From assembly GCA_965215225.1 (NCBI GenBank), contig OZ244039.1, forward strand, positions 1,798,001-1,862,000: 64,000 nt of DNA, written 5' to 3'. A model generated the notes under the pieces. It made no database searches and had not been told where the DNA came from. It saw only the letters and a program-made list of their open reading frames with translations. The DNA comes from G965215225 sp965215225 (GTDB taxonomy: Bacteria; Pseudomonadota; Gammaproteobacteria; CBDBNL01; JAAOII01). Positions 26,865 through 36,879 of this stretch are shown piece by piece. A program made the translations under genes and the position numbers. Numbering within the stretch: position 1 is the stretch's first letter; each line of letters opens with the position of its first letter.

Positions 26865-27439
26865 TATACGCCAATGACAAGATGGAAAGGCAACCCTGAC
26901 GAGATAGCTATTGCCCGCCAGACATTCTGCAGCAGATAGATAACAAAGAACAAGACCATCGGAGAAAAATCCAGTCCGCCTAATGGAGGAACAAATTTTT
27001 GCATGGGTTTCAGCATTGGTTTGACTAGCTGCCCGCTGATTTCCATGATGCTTTGAGAACCCTGTGGGCGAACCCAACTGAAAATCACCACTAGAATCAA
27101 CGCAATAAAGTATATTCTTAGTCCTAAACCTATGAGTATTAAGAATATCCACAGGCCAAGAGTGGCAATCGAAGGGATGCTGAGTGAGAAAACCTGGATA
27201 AGGGTAAGAAAAGATAGCAAATATATCAAGATGGTAGCCACCAAACTGGCAATATCCACATTGTTGGTATAGGGAAGGACTTTTCTTAATGGCTCACAAT
27301 ATACATCAGTGACCCGACAGACGAACTGGACTATAGAGTTATAAAAGTTAACCTGGCTCAGTTGCATAATAAATCTTAAGAATGAGAAGATAGCAAGGAT
27401 GCCAAATGACCAGCTAACCAGTAAGACCGTGATGTTCAT
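26864..27439 (-). CDS. yggT: YggT family membrane protein
   Basis: A 191-residue inner-membrane protein with two YGGT repeats, each containing hydrophobic helices and the motifs DVYCEPLRKVLP and GQLVKPMLKPMQKFVPPLGG. It is found next to proC in many proteobacteria and has been linked to osmotic or cell-envelope functions, but its biochemical role is not established. Start overlaps the proC stop by four bases. Confidence 0.88.
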   Translation of the reverse strand: MNITVLLVSWSFGILAIFSFLRFIMQLSQVNFYNSIVQFVCRVTDVYCEPLRKVLPYTNNVDIASLVATILIYLLSFLTLIQVFSLSIPSIATLGLWIFLILIGLGLRIYFIALILVVIFSWVRPQGSQSIMEISGQLVKPMLKPMQKFVPPLGGLDFSPMVLFFVIYLLQNVWRAIAISSGLPFHLVIGV

Positions 27440-28278
27440 AGACTCAATGATTGCAACGAACTAGTCATCTCCTTGCCAAGTTCCTTACTTCTCTCTTTTG
27501 CTGCCTTAGCAGCTGCTATCAGCGCCTGTTCAAAACCTCCCGCCGTCAAAACTTTCATCGCAGCCTCAGTTGTGCCATGAGGCACCTGTATCTCTGCTAA
27601 GTAGCTGTTTGGCTGCCTCTTCTCTTGCTCAATTAAACGAACGGCTCCTTGGACAGTGTGAAATGCTGCCACTGAACTTTCTTCTGGCTTAAGCCCTAAG
27701 AGCTCGCCTGACTTGGCTAAAGAAGCAAAAAAATAGAACACATAAGCCAGGCCGCTGCCACACAAGGAAGTATAAGTGTCCATCTGCTCATCGTCCGCTG
27801 CATGAACAACCACTCCAAGCGAACTAGCCAGGCTCTTGGCAGCATCCAGATCCTGGGGATGGACATCGGTAGAAGACAGCATGGCAGTTACTCCATTCCC
27901 TATTCGTCCCGCTATATTAGGCATAAATCTGATTATTGGGACTGAAAGTGCTGACTGAAGCACCTTCATATGAAGACCGGCAACCAGACTAATGACCAAA
28001 TGCCTCTTAGTATCAAGTTCAGATTGGACCTCAGCCAGCAAGTCTTTTACTTGTTTGGGTTGCACACAAAGCAGAATAATGTCTCCTTGTTGGACAGCTG
28101 CTAGGTTGTTTGCAGCTGGTCGAACCTGCCATTTATATGCTTGCCTTTCTAGTTCCGGCTTATTGCGCCGCGATATGATAATATGGTCTCGCGAGTAGCC
28201 CTGCTTAATAATTCCCTCTATCAAGGTGCTCGCAATATGGCCTGCGCCCAAAAAGACAAGGGTTTTAGGCTTATTCAT
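27436..28278 (-). CDS. proC: Pyrroline-5-carboxylate reductase
   Basis: NAD(P)H-dependent last step of proline synthesis. The 280-residue protein has the N-terminal Rossmann motif FLGAGHIASTL, CVQPKQV, FMPNIAGRIGNGVTAM and the C-terminal SLCGSGLAYVFYF with VPHGTTEAAMKVL. Length is normal. The downstream yggT starts within its stop codon. Confidence 0.94.
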   Translation of the reverse strand: MNKPKTLVFLGAGHIASTLIEGIIKQGYSRDHIIISRRNKPELERQAYKWQVRPAANNLAAVQQGDIILLCVQPKQVKDLLAEVQSELDTKRHLVISLVAGLHMKVLQSALSVPIIRFMPNIAGRIGNGVTAMLSSTDVHPQDLDAAKSLASSLGVVVHAADDEQMDTYTSLCGSGLAYVFYFFASLAKSGELLGLKPEESSVAAFHTVQGAVRLIEQEKRQPNSYLAEIQVPHGTTEAAMKVLTAGGFEQALIAAAKAAKERSKELGKEMTSSLQSLSL

Positions 28279-28331
28279 TAGTGCCCATTAGTACCCATTA
28301 GCAAAAGATCTTTGATGCCGAGATAGCACTC

Positions 28332-30227
28332 CTATAGATTGCCCAGTATCTCAGTGTTAATAACTATGTCCGCCTTTGCATTCAAATTGGTCAACAACCA
28401 TTGCTCTGCCCTTTTTCGCATTTCTAGCAAGTAATTTTCCTCAATGGCACTTTGCGCCGCCTCATCAAGGTCATCATATCCTTTATGAGAAATCTCTTCC
28501 AGATAAACAACAGCATAATCCTCATTGGCTAACTTAGTATAGCCGGCATAGGGAAGACGACCAGTTGGCATAGACAAAACATAATTGGCAATCTCATCAT
28601 CTCTTTGTTCTATTTGACTTATCTCTTGTTGGCCCTGCCAAGATTGCCTGTCACCAAACTGACTTGCCAGTTCAGTGGGCGATACCAAGCCTTGATTCAG
28701 CTCAGCCAGCTTAGCCGGCAATAATGACTGAAGCCGAGCCGCTGCTTGGGCTAAGAGGTAATCCCTTCTTAGCTCCAGCTCTATTTCACCATAAGGGACT
28801 AGCCTTTCTGGCTTAAATTCGATTAATTGAAATGCCATAAAATTACCATCATCTAACCAAATGACATTACTAACATCCCCCTCTTCCAATAACAACAACT
28901 CGTCAATAAATTCTTGTCCCAAAGATTGAACATAATCAGAATCTAGGGTTATGAGGTCAGAGGTTTCCAGCTCATATCCAGTTATATCCGCCACCTGATC
29001 CAAATCGGGATTAACAAAAAGCTCATCCGCTATAGCCTCTGCTTCAGATAATAATGTTTCATCCAGTTGGTTATAGATATAGTCGGTTACCAACTCATCA
29101 TAGGCTTCTTCAAAAGTAGGCGCATTAATTGCTGAACGATTATCTACCCATAGCAAATGAACGCCAAATGGAGTACGCAATGGACCTAGGGGGTTATCAG
29201 ATGAGGCTCTCACAGCTTCGAGAAACTCTGGCGGTAGCTCTGTGGCGGGTATCTCTCCTAGAATTCCCCCATCCCCCTTAGTGAGAGTGTCTTGACTCCA
29301 TTGTTCTACCAAACGAACAAAATCATCCCTATTATTGATTTCCTTTTTCAATTCCTCCGCTTGGACCATAAAAGTATCATCACTAGCATCAGGAGACTCA
29401 AAAAAGATATGCCGAATTCCTATTAATTGAGCATCATAGAGATAACCATATAGGTCTCTATAGGTGCTCCTGATATCCTGCTCATCATAGGAAATCTTTG
29501 TGATTGCCTTATCAGGTGTTATGAGGATGGAATTAATACGAAAATAGTCCGGCTCATAATAGTCATCAACATTTTCGGCATAAAAATTTCTCAGCTGCTC
29601 CTCACCAATAGCTTGCTCCTCAACAAACGAATCAACTGGAAGATGCAAATAGCTATAATGTCGCTTCTGATATTGCCAATCAACATATTGGTCAAGCATA
29701 TCACGGGTATAAAAGGTTGCATCGCGCACAGCAGTAAGATAGGTTTCCCGTTGAAAATTGTCAAGAATATAGCGGCGATAACCCTGAGGTGAAAACCCCG
29801 CTCTCCTTATAGCGGCAAGATACCCTCTCTCGTCGAACTTACCGTCGCGATGAAAAAAAGGCTGATTAACAATGATTTGGTCTATTTGTTCTTGACTCAA
29901 TGTAATCTTGTCTTCAATCGCAACCTGGCTAACCAGGGTCCGATTAATCAGCTGCGACAAGACTCTGTCTTGAAGGTCTTTCTCATTAACCCGGGTTAAT
30001 AGAGCATCTGTCCCTCTATCCCCTTGTAGCCTTTCTCTTTCCGCATTAACGGCATTTTGATAATAATGAAGAGATATCTCCTCATCATTGATACTAGCCA
30101 CAACCTCATCTTCCAAGAATAAATTGAAAATGGAACTAGTCCCCCAAAAGACAAAACTTAATGCTACCAAGACAAGAACTACTCTGACAGTCCAACTGGC
30201 GGCGCGTTCTCTTAGGTTTTGTAACAT
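28332..30227 (-). CDS. ppiD: Membrane-anchored periplasmic folding factor PpiD (SurA-like, parvulin domain)
   Basis: A 631-residue protein with one N-terminal transmembrane helix (about 14-34), a SurA_N-like chaperone part and one parvulin domain (about 265-360: IRHIFFESPD, GDGGILGEIPATELPPEF, TPFGVHLLWVD). It assists folding of exported proteins near the translocon. The order hup-ppiD on the minus strand matches the hupB-ppiD order of enterobacteria. Confidence 0.9.
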   Translation of the reverse strand: MLQNLRERAASWTVRVVLVLVALSFVFWGTSSIFNLFLEDEVVASINDEEISLHYYQNAVNAERERLQGDRGTDALLTRVNEKDLQDRVLSQLINRTLVSQVAIEDKITLSQEQIDQIIVNQPFFHRDGKFDERGYLAAIRRAGFSPQGYRRYILDNFQRETYLTAVRDATFYTRDMLDQYVDWQYQKRHYSYLHLPVDSFVEEQAIGEEQLRNFYAENVDDYYEPDYFRINSILITPDKAITKISYDEQDIRSTYRDLYGYLYDAQLIGIRHIFFESPDASDDTFMVQAEELKKEINNRDDFVRLVEQWSQDTLTKGDGGILGEIPATELPPEFLEAVRASSDNPLGPLRTPFGVHLLWVDNRSAINAPTFEEAYDELVTDYIYNQLDETLLSEAEAIADELFVNPDLDQVADITGYELETSDLITLDSDYVQSLGQEFIDELLLLEEGDVSNVIWLDDGNFMAFQLIEFKPERLVPYGEIELELRRDYLLAQAAARLQSLLPAKLAELNQGLVSPTELASQFGDRQSWQGQQEISQIEQRDDEIANYVLSMPTGRLPYAGYTKLANEDYAVVYLEEISHKGYDDLDEAAQSAIEENYLLEMRKRAEQWLLTNLNAKADIVINTEILGNL

Positions 30228-30292
30228 CTTAATATTTCCCTAATATTTCCTTAATATTTCACTCTGCTTAAATAGATCTTAAATAGCTTAAA

Positions 30293-30324
30293 GTAGAAAG
30301 GAGGGAAAGCAGAACCTTCCCTCC
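30293..30324 (-). terminator. Hairpin terminator downstream of hup
   Basis: Read on the minus strand, GGAGGGAA and TTCCCTCC form an 8-bp stem around an eight-base loop, followed by TTTCT. It lies 16 bases after the HU stop and separates it from ppiD. Confidence 0.75.
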
Positions 30325-30339
30325 TCTCTACACCATCAA

Positions 30340-30615
30340 CTAATGATTAACCTTATCTTTCAGATTCTTGCTTGCCTTAAAAGCTGGAACCTTAGCTGCG
30401 GCTATTTGTATTGTTTCTCCTGTTTGAGGATTACGCCCTTCACGCGCAGCCCTGTCCCGGACTTGAAAAACACCAAACCCTACTAATGAGACCGAATCTC
30501 CACTTTCTAAGGCTTGACTTACTGAATCTATAAAAGCGCGTAAAGCCTTATCAGCATCACTTTTTTTAAGACCAGCTTTATTCGCTATGGAATCAACCAA
30601 TGTGCTTCTATCCAT
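30340..30615 (-). CDS. hup: DNA-binding protein HU
   Basis: A 91-residue nucleoid protein with the HU signature (VSLVGFGVFQVRDRAAREGR) and DNA-binding arm (NPQTGETIQIAAAKVPAFKA). Its length and motifs are typical of HU-beta. An AT-rich leader of almost 200 bases precedes it and a terminator hairpin follows. Placement before ppiD suggests hupB. Confidence 0.93.
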   Translation of the reverse strand: MDRSTLVDSIANKAGLKKSDADKALRAFIDSVSQALESGDSVSLVGFGVFQVRDRAAREGRNPQTGETIQIAAAKVPAFKASKNLKDKVNH

Positions 30616-30810
30616 AATATTAACTCCTGAAAAAATAATAATTAATAATAAATAAAATCTAATCTGCTTTCTACTAAGCAGATCCGACTTTGAAGGCTAT
30701 TTTATAGCAAAACAGCCTAAAAATCTCTCATAGATAAAAATTTGTGTGCTATTCTTTAATCTCCTAACTTATGGCTTTAATATAGTTTTTAGCGAAAATC
30801 TTCCATAAAT

Positions 30811-32169
30811 TCAGTCGGTGAGCCTCGTTGGATCAAGATAACGCAATAACTCTTTTTCAGTTAGGTCGGTCATTTCTTTCGCCACCTCTATTACCGGGCG
30901 ATTCTCTTTATAGGCTTTCTTGGCAATAGCAGCTCCCTTTTCATAACCTATGAGTTGATTCAATGCAGTGACTAGGATGGGATTGCGCCCAAGAACAGCC
31001 TCTGTCCTATCGGCGCGAAACTTGAAATCTCTAATTGCCAAGTCTGCTAAAGCCCTAGCCGAGTTGGCAGCTATCGTAATCGACTGAAGTAGGTTATAGG
31101 CAATAACCGGCAGCATTACATTTAGTTGAAAATTACCAGACTGGCCGGCAAGAGTAATGGTCAGGTCATTACCAATCACCTGAGCGGCCGTCATGGTAAC
31201 CGATTCGGGTATGACTGGGTTGACCTTGCCTGGCATAATACTGCTGCCAGGTTGTAAGGCTGGTAATTCAATCTCGCCCAAACCGGCAAGTGGCCCACTA
31301 TTCATCCAACGAAGGTCATTGCTGATCTTCATCAGGACGACCGCAACAACCCTTAATTGCCCACTCATCTCAACTGCCGCATCTTGTGCGCTCATCCCAG
31401 CATAATAGTTCTTCATAGAAGTAAAGCGAACCTTGGTCTTTTTACTGAGCGCCTCGCAAAATGCCTTGCCAAACCCACTAGGGGCATTAACGCCAGTTCC
31501 GACCGCGGTGCCTCCTTGAGGCAAGGAGCTGAGCCGCTTAAGCGAATCCTCAATCGCATCCATTGCCATGGCCAGCTGATAAGACCAGCCACTGAGTTCC
31601 TGTTTGAGACGAATTGGCATGGCATCCATTAAATGGGTTCTACCAGTCTTAACCTCCTTCTTATATTCCTTTGCTTTACTATCAATCGCGTCGATTAAGT
31701 GCCTAAGGGCCGGCAACAGCTTTCGCTCGATAGCTAGAACGCCGCTTACTCTAATAGCCGTTGGAATAACATCATTCGAACTCTGACTCATATTCACATG
31801 GTCATTTGGATGCACCTGTCTGTTCTTACTACTAGCCAGCCGAGCAATGACCTCATTGGCATTCATATTAGAACTGGTGCCAGAGCCGGTCTGAAAGACA
31901 TCAACAGGAAAGTGCGCATCACACTCCCCTTTTGCTACCCTATCTGCTGCCCGCCCAATAGCCGCTGCCCTCTCTTTCCCCAGTCTAGTTTTATTTACCT
32001 CAGCGCAACAAAACTTAATAAGCCCTAGAGCCTCAATGAAATCTCGTGGCATAGTAAGATCGCTAAGTTGAAAGTTATCCAATGCCCTTTGGGTCTGTGC
32101 TCCATAAAGTGCATCGGCGGGAATCTTCACCTCCCCCATGGTGTCATGAACCTTAATAAATTTTGTCAT
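30811..32169 (-). CDS. fumC: Class II fumarate hydratase
   Basis: Reversible hydration of fumarate to malate in the TCA cycle, iron-independent. The 452-residue protein has QTGSGTSSNMNANEV, QSSNDVIPTA, TGRTHLMDAMP and the superfamily signature GSSIMPGKVNP. TSSNMNANEV and the length favour fumarase over aspartase or argininosuccinate lyase. It stands as a single gene. Confidence 0.93.
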   Translation of the reverse strand: MTKFIKVHDTMGEVKIPADALYGAQTQRALDNFQLSDLTMPRDFIEALGLIKFCCAEVNKTRLGKERAAAIGRAADRVAKGECDAHFPVDVFQTGSGTSSNMNANEVIARLASSKNRQVHPNDHVNMSQSSNDVIPTAIRVSGVLAIERKLLPALRHLIDAIDSKAKEYKKEVKTGRTHLMDAMPIRLKQELSGWSYQLAMAMDAIEDSLKRLSSLPQGGTAVGTGVNAPSGFGKAFCEALSKKTKVRFTSMKNYYAGMSAQDAAVEMSGQLRVVAVVLMKISNDLRWMNSGPLAGLGEIELPALQPGSSIMPGKVNPVIPESVTMTAAQVIGNDLTITLAGQSGNFQLNVMLPVIAYNLLQSITIAANSARALADLAIRDFKFRADRTEAVLGRNPILVTALNQLIGYEKGAAIAKKAYKENRPVIEVAKEMTDLTEKELLRYLDPTRLTD

Positions 32170-32358
32170 ATTTCTTCAATCAGTTGAACTATGAATATAA
32201 AGTCTATTCTATCCATTCACAACAAGTCTTGGAACAAAGAATGGGTTTTACTTGGCCATATATTCAAACAAAGCCGATATATTAATCTATAACTGCAATA
32301 TCTTTTCTATAATAGATAAAATGTTTATGCCTCAAAGAACTTAAGATAGCATTTTGAA

Positions 32359-33156
32359 ATGAGATTAATCTTCTATTTTCTTATCCTAGTTAATATTGTC
32401 ATTCTATTATTCAACTGGGATAGCTTTACCAACCAAAATTTTGTCTATTCTAACAAACAAGAAGGCGAAACCCTCAAGTTGGCGAACGAACAGCAGATCC
32501 CTGCTAGGGCATTGGCTCAGCAGACCGAACCACAATCTCAACCAAATCCAGTAGCAAGATTCATTAATGGAATACTAGATATCATGTCCTCCATAGGCAA
32601 TATTCTGTCGGGGATGTTTCGCGACGACCAATATCCTTTGCCGGAGGCCCCGCCCACGCCAGCCCCGCCCCCTAGCCCCAAACCACAGCTAGCAGATTAC
32701 TGTATAAATATAGGAGATTACGCCAGCCTGGCTGCTGCTGAGGAACTCAGTGCCAGCCTTGCTAGCTACCAAATCAGCAATTCGGTGGAGACTAAACCTA
32801 TCCAAACAGGCCCCTCTTCCTTCACTATCATCGCCCTGGTGAGATCCGACCTAGGAGTAGCAATGGAGTTATCCGAACTACTATTGGAAAATGGTATAAG
32901 GAACTCGGTTAAAGAAAACAAACCCCTAGGCTATATATTGGTCACAAATAAATATCATTCTGAAGCACAAGCAAACAGAATACTTGATAAGCTAAAGGAA
33001 CTAGGATTTTCTACGCGGCTGACAACAGAGGGTAAGGTAACCAAGAACAACTACTTCATCCACCTAAATAGGTCTGCCGTTCCTCAGCTAGAAAAATTCC
33101 CTAACCTGACTGAACTAGAAGGTCAAGTGACTTTCACTGAGGTGCCAGATTGTTAG
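32359..33156 (+). CDS. Membrane-anchored SPOR-like protein
   Basis: A 265-residue protein with an N-terminal membrane helix (about 3-18), a Pro-rich linker (PEAPPTPAPPPSPKP) and a C-terminal region of SPOR-like alpha/beta repeats (YCINIGDYASLAAAEELS, YILVTNKYHSEAQANRILDKL). SPOR domains bind denuded septal peptidoglycan, so a cell-wall or division role is possible. No specific family member is recognised. Its end overlaps the convergent lptG end by four bases. Confidence 0.6.
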   Translation: MRLIFYFLILVNIVILLFNWDSFTNQNFVYSNKQEGETLKLANEQQIPARALAQQTEPQSQPNPVARFINGILDIMSSIGNILSGMFRDDQYPLPEAPPTPAPPPSPKPQLADYCINIGDYASLAAAEELSASLASYQISNSVETKPIQTGPSSFTIIALVRSDLGVAMELSELLLENGIRNSVKENKPLGYILVTNKYHSEAQANRILDKLKELGFSTRLTTEGKVTKNNYFIHLNRSAVPQLEKFPNLTELEGQVTFTEVPDC

Positions 33157-34109
33157 GTTTTTCTTGCTATCATTAAGGTTGTTGCAATAATAGTTCCCCC
33201 TAGCGGCACAAAAAAGGCTAGCCAGATAGGCAACTGATAGAGCATAGCAGAAAAAGTCATTACCTTTAATAGTGTGTCAGTTAAGAAACCCAGCCCTATG
33301 GCAAAAACAAGAGGCCCGGCCAGAGAAGCGCGCGGAGAAGAATAGAGGACAAATACCCCCATCAATAGCACAAGAGCAACCAATAAAAAAGGGTTAGCAA
33401 TTCGCTGCCATAGTTGCCAAGCCTCTAGGTCGTCCTTTTCCTTCTGCCACAAAGGAAGCAATCTCTGGGAGTGAGGCGGAATACCATAATGAGCAAGAAC
33501 ATCCGCCTTGGCCTCTATAGCTATAGGATCGCCCCAGTAGGACTTGCCGGAGCTGCGACAGATTCCTTCACTACAGGTCAGTTGGTCGGCGCGCCCCACT
33601 TCCGCCACACCTCGTTGAGTAAGAACAAAACGAATCAGATTTTCTGATTGGATTGTGGGCAGAACAGTCAACCTACCTATATATAAGAGCCCATGTTCAT
33701 CCTCAATCCAAACGCGGCGATGTTCGGCTGGCGAAGCCTTCTTCATTGGGACAACAAGATAGTCCAACCACCCTATAGCTACCAAGCCCAACAAAAAAGC
33801 GGGAGTGGCTATGAGAGAAGCCAGCCGCCAACCGCTCAAACCCAAACATCTTGCCATAACCAGTTGATTAGTATTAGCAAGAGAACGTAGGACTATGACA
33901 GTCCCAATAATAGACCCTAAGGGAAGCACCTCATAGAGAGCATTAGGAACCTGATAGATTGTCTGAGCTAAGATGTCTATGAGGCTCTGGTCGGCTCTGC
34001 CTATCTTCCTTATAAAAGAAGAAATAAAAGCCAAGCAGCCCAGAACCAGACTAGCTAAGCATATGCCAACCAACAGCCTCAAGATAATATAGCTGGAAAG
34101 TCGCTTCAT
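33153..34109 (-). CDS. lptG: LPS export permease LptG
   Basis: A 318-residue inner-membrane protein of the YjgP/YjgQ family: transmembrane helices at both ends around a periplasmic beta-jellyroll domain (about 120-230). With LptF and LptB it extracts LPS from the inner membrane. N-terminal YIILRLLVG and the VLPLGSIIGTVIVLRSLA segment are characteristic. It overlaps lptF by four bases. Confidence 0.9.
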   Translation of the reverse strand: MKRLSSYIILRLLVGICLASLVLGCLAFISSFIRKIGRADQSLIDILAQTIYQVPNALYEVLPLGSIIGTVIVLRSLANTNQLVMARCLGLSGWRLASLIATPAFLLGLVAIGWLDYLVVPMKKASPAEHRRVWIEDEHGLLYIGRLTVLPTIQSENLIRFVLTQRGVAEVGRADQLTCSEGICRSSGKSYWGDPIAIEAKADVLAHYGIPPHSQRLLPLWQKEKDDLEAWQLWQRIANPFLLVALVLLMGVFVLYSSPRASLAGPLVFAIGLGFLTDTLLKVMTFSAMLYQLPIWLAFFVPLGGTIIATTLMIARKT

Positions 34110-35098
34110 CTTGCCCCTCTCGCCAAACTAAAGCCTCGTCCCCACAATAGAACCATTAGCAAAACAAAGAATAGCCCCTGTATTAGCCAGAAAACCACAG
34201 CGCTATCATTTCTCACTAATCCTATACTAGCAATGACCGCAAAGAGATAGCAAAAATACACTATGATACTTAAGAAGCTACCGATAAAAGCCGAGCCGCG
34301 AATCCGCCGCCGAGAGCATACCAATGCCAAGGGTAAGGAAACTGGAATAGATAGGAGCACAGCAAGCCGCTTATAAAATTCACTCTCTGCTAAGGAGCTA
34401 AAAGGTGAGAAAGATGAGAGCTGCAGCTGATAGGGGACGTAGAATTGGGCGGCTGAGAATTCAGTTTCCCCCAAGTCCTGTCCTTGCCACTGAAACAAGC
34501 GTCCATCCTTGAGTTCTAACACAACCTGAGAGTCTTCTATTTGCGGCTTGTCATCTAATAGTCCCTCCACTACTTCAATAGCATCGTCCTCTACCCTGAG
34601 CAGTTGAAAATGGGACCCGTGGGTTCGCAATGCCATATCGCCGAGAAATTCGGTTTCCTCAGGACCCAGCCTTTCAATCTTATGCACAATTTGACTACCA
34701 TAGATATTGTCCAGTTGGGTTTCGCTAAAAGGGGCAATATAGAAGACCAACAGGCCAGTGATAAGGGAGAAAAGCAGTGTCGGTGGAATAAGCCAGAGAA
34801 AGAGACGACCCTCCCCAACGCCAAAATTAAATACTATATCCATCTCATTACGTTCGTATAGCTGATTGAGAAAGAAGAATAAGCCAAGAAAATAGCTGAT
34901 AGCCAAGAGCAAGCCACTTTGTTCTACTATGGCAAATAAGAAACTAACCAACATCGCATCGGCAAGAAGCTTGCCTTGGAGGGTCTCTTGCAGCAGCCCG
35001 GTCAGATGACTGCTGGCTATCATTATGATAGCCAATAGATAGATGGCTACAACCCGACTAACCAGTTGAAACTGGATTAGATGAAAGAGTATTTTCAT
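34106..35098 (-). CDS. lptF: LPS export permease LptF
   Basis: A 330-residue partner of LptG with the same layout, including LFSLITGLLVFYIAPFSE and a C-terminal helix bundle. The frame is open to 35185, but ATG 35098 (MKILFHLIQFQLVSRVV) matches the family N-terminus and leaves a 45-base divergent gap to metX. Adjacent genes for LptF and LptG are normal. Confidence 0.88.
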   Translation of the reverse strand: MKILFHLIQFQLVSRVVAIYLLAIIMIASSHLTGLLQETLQGKLLADAMLVSFLFAIVEQSGLLLAISYFLGLFFFLNQLYERNEMDIVFNFGVGEGRLFLWLIPPTLLFSLITGLLVFYIAPFSETQLDNIYGSQIVHKIERLGPEETEFLGDMALRTHGSHFQLLRVEDDAIEVVEGLLDDKPQIEDSQVVLELKDGRLFQWQGQDLGETEFSAAQFYVPYQLQLSSFSPFSSLAESEFYKRLAVLLSIPVSLPLALVCSRRRIRGSAFIGSFLSIIVYFCYLFAVIASIGLVRNDSAVVFWLIQGLFFVLLMVLLWGRGFSLARGAR

Positions 35099-35143
35099 CC
35101 CATCATTATGCCACGAACCAATACTAGTTGTAAAATCAATCTT

Positions 35144-36280
35144 ATGACAACAATAGAGAAATCGGTTGGCATAATAGAGCCGCAAACTATCGAGATCAGC
35201 GATCCATTAGAACTTCGCTGTGGCAAGCAGCTGCCTAAATATAAGCTGGTCTATGAAACCTACGGCAGTCTAAATAAGGATAGAACCAATGCCATTTTGA
35301 TCTGTCATGCTCTCAGCGGTAATCATCACGCAGCCGGTTATCATAGCCATGAGGACAAAAAGCCTGGTTGGTGGGATTCGCTCATAGGACCAGACAAGGC
35401 GGTAGATACTAATCAGTATTTTGTTGTTGCGTTGAATAATCTCGGCGGCTGTCACGGCAGCACAGGGCCCTGTTCAATCAACTTTGAGACCAACAAAGAA
35501 TATGGCGCTAATTTTCCTCTGGTAACCGTTGAAGATTGGGTTGCCAGCCAATCCAAACTTAGTCAAGCCCTTGACATAGAATGTTGGGCTGCTATCATGG
35601 GAGGAAGTCTGGGCGGAATGCAAGCCCTGAGATGGGCGATAGATTACCCAAATCAGACGCGCGCTGCCCTATTGATTGCCTGCGCCGCCAAGCTCAGCGC
35701 GCAAAACATTGCCTTCAATGAGGCGGCTCGTCAAGCCATTCTTAAGGACCCAGACTTTCATAATGGCGACTATCGTGCTAAAGGAGTCTCACCCAAGCGC
35801 GGTCTGGCACTGGCGCGAATGATAGGTCATATTACCTATCTGTCAGAAAGCAGCATGGTAGAGAAATTCGGTCGGCAGCGATTACCAGACAGCCCAGTTT
35901 TTAGCTATGGGCAGGAATTCCAAGTAGAGAGCTATCTCAACTACCAGGGGGACAAATTTTCAGACAGCTTTGATGCCAATACCTATCTTCTAATGACTAG
36001 AGCCTTAGACTATTTTGACCCAGCTAGTGAGCACCAAGGAGATCTTGTTAAGGCATTAGAGCCTGCCTGCTGTTCCTTTTTAGTCCTGTCCTTCTCGACT
36101 GATTGGCGTTTCCCATCAACAATGTCGCGTGAAATGGTAACTGCATTGATAAAGGGCAAGAAGAAGGTGAGCTATGCCGAAATCCAAGCAGATCATGGTC
36201 ATGACACCTTCCTTATGCCAATTGACCGTTATACTAATACCATTCGTTCTTTTCTTGATCACCTTGCCACCAGCCTATGA
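35144..36280 (+). CDS. metX: Homoserine O-acyltransferase (MetX family)
   Basis: Activates homoserine for methionine synthesis. The alpha/beta-hydrolase shows the nucleophile Ser in MGGSLGGMQALRWA, LICHALSGNHHAAG, the substrate motif NNLGGCHGSTGPCSI, and the catalytic Asp/His near FSTDWRFP and ADHGHDTFL. Start ATG 35144 gives 378 residues, the family length; an ATG at 35081 in the same frame overlaps lptF. Whether it uses acetyl- or succinyl-CoA cannot be told by eye. It overlaps metW by four bases. Confidence 0.92.
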   Translation: MTTIEKSVGIIEPQTIEISDPLELRCGKQLPKYKLVYETYGSLNKDRTNAILICHALSGNHHAAGYHSHEDKKPGWWDSLIGPDKAVDTNQYFVVALNNLGGCHGSTGPCSINFETNKEYGANFPLVTVEDWVASQSKLSQALDIECWAAIMGGSLGGMQALRWAIDYPNQTRAALLIACAAKLSAQNIAFNEAARQAILKDPDFHNGDYRAKGVSPKRGLALARMIGHITYLSESSMVEKFGRQRLPDSPVFSYGQEFQVESYLNYQGDKFSDSFDANTYLLMTRALDYFDPASEHQGDLVKALEPACCSFLVLSFSTDWRFPSTMSREMVTALIKGKKKVSYAEIQADHGHDTFLMPIDRYTNTIRSFLDHLATSL

Positions 36281-36879
36281 TAGACCCAATGAAAGAATTT
36301 GAGCCCCTCATTGAGTGGGTCCCCCAGAATGCCAAGGTGCTAGACTTGGGTTGCGGCGAAGGAGAACTTCTAGCACTACTAATGGAAAAAAGAAAGATCC
36401 AAGGCTATGGTCTTGAAATAGATTCCAACTGTATTACCGCTTGCCTCAATAAAGGGGTCAATGTGATAGAGCAGAACTTTGATAATGGCTTGGACAATTT
36501 TGACAACAATAGTTTTGACCTAGTAGTCCTTACTTCCACTTTGAATGTTGCCCGCCGCCCAGATAGGCTGGTTAAAGAGATGTTGCGAATAGGAGGAAAA
36601 GCACTCATCACCTTCCCCAACTTCAGCCACTGGAAGCACAGGCTAGGATTGATGTTTAATGGCAGGATGCCAGTATCAAAAATCATACCCTATCAATGGT
36701 ATAACACCCCCAACATCCATCTATGCACCATAAAAGATTTCGAACTACTATGTGCCGAAGAAGGATTCAAAATACTAACAAGAACCGTCCGCGGGCAATT
36801 CCTATCCTCTTTGTTTCCTAATTTTTTAGCTAATCAGGCAATGTATTTATTGGCGAGGGGCTCTAATAGCCAAGACTAG
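36277..36879 (+). CDS. metW: Methionine biosynthesis protein MetW
   Basis: A 200-residue SAM-methyltransferase-fold protein (VLDLGCGEGELLALL, DLVVLTSTLNVARRPDRL, FPNFSHWKHR) that is encoded with metX in many proteobacteria and needed for, or improving, MetX function. Start overlaps the metX stop (ATGA); its end overlaps the convergent ileS end by four bases. Confidence 0.92.
   Translation: MIDPMKEFEPLIEWVPQNAKVLDLGCGEGELLALLMEKRKIQGYGLEIDSNCITACLNKGVNVIEQNFDNGLDNFDNNSFDLVVLTSTLNVARRPDRLVKEMLRIGGKALITFPNFSHWKHRLGLMFNGRMPVSKIIPYQWYNTPNIHLCTIKDFELLCAEEGFKILTRTVRGQFLSSLFPNFLANQAMYLLARGSNSQD

Noticed and set aside
26865..27152. 96-codon N-terminal extension of hisZ
   Set aside because: Lies within yggT in another frame and has no similarity to HisZ; TAATG start at 26864 is convincing.
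30680..30715. GGCTATTTTATAGCAAAACAGCC hairpin downstream of fumC (first 20 bases overlap the stem)
   Set aside because: Stem has a central mismatch and no T-run follows in the fumC direction.
35099..35185. N-terminal extension of lptF
   Set aside because: Family alignment starts at MKILFHLIQF; the extension would overlap metX.
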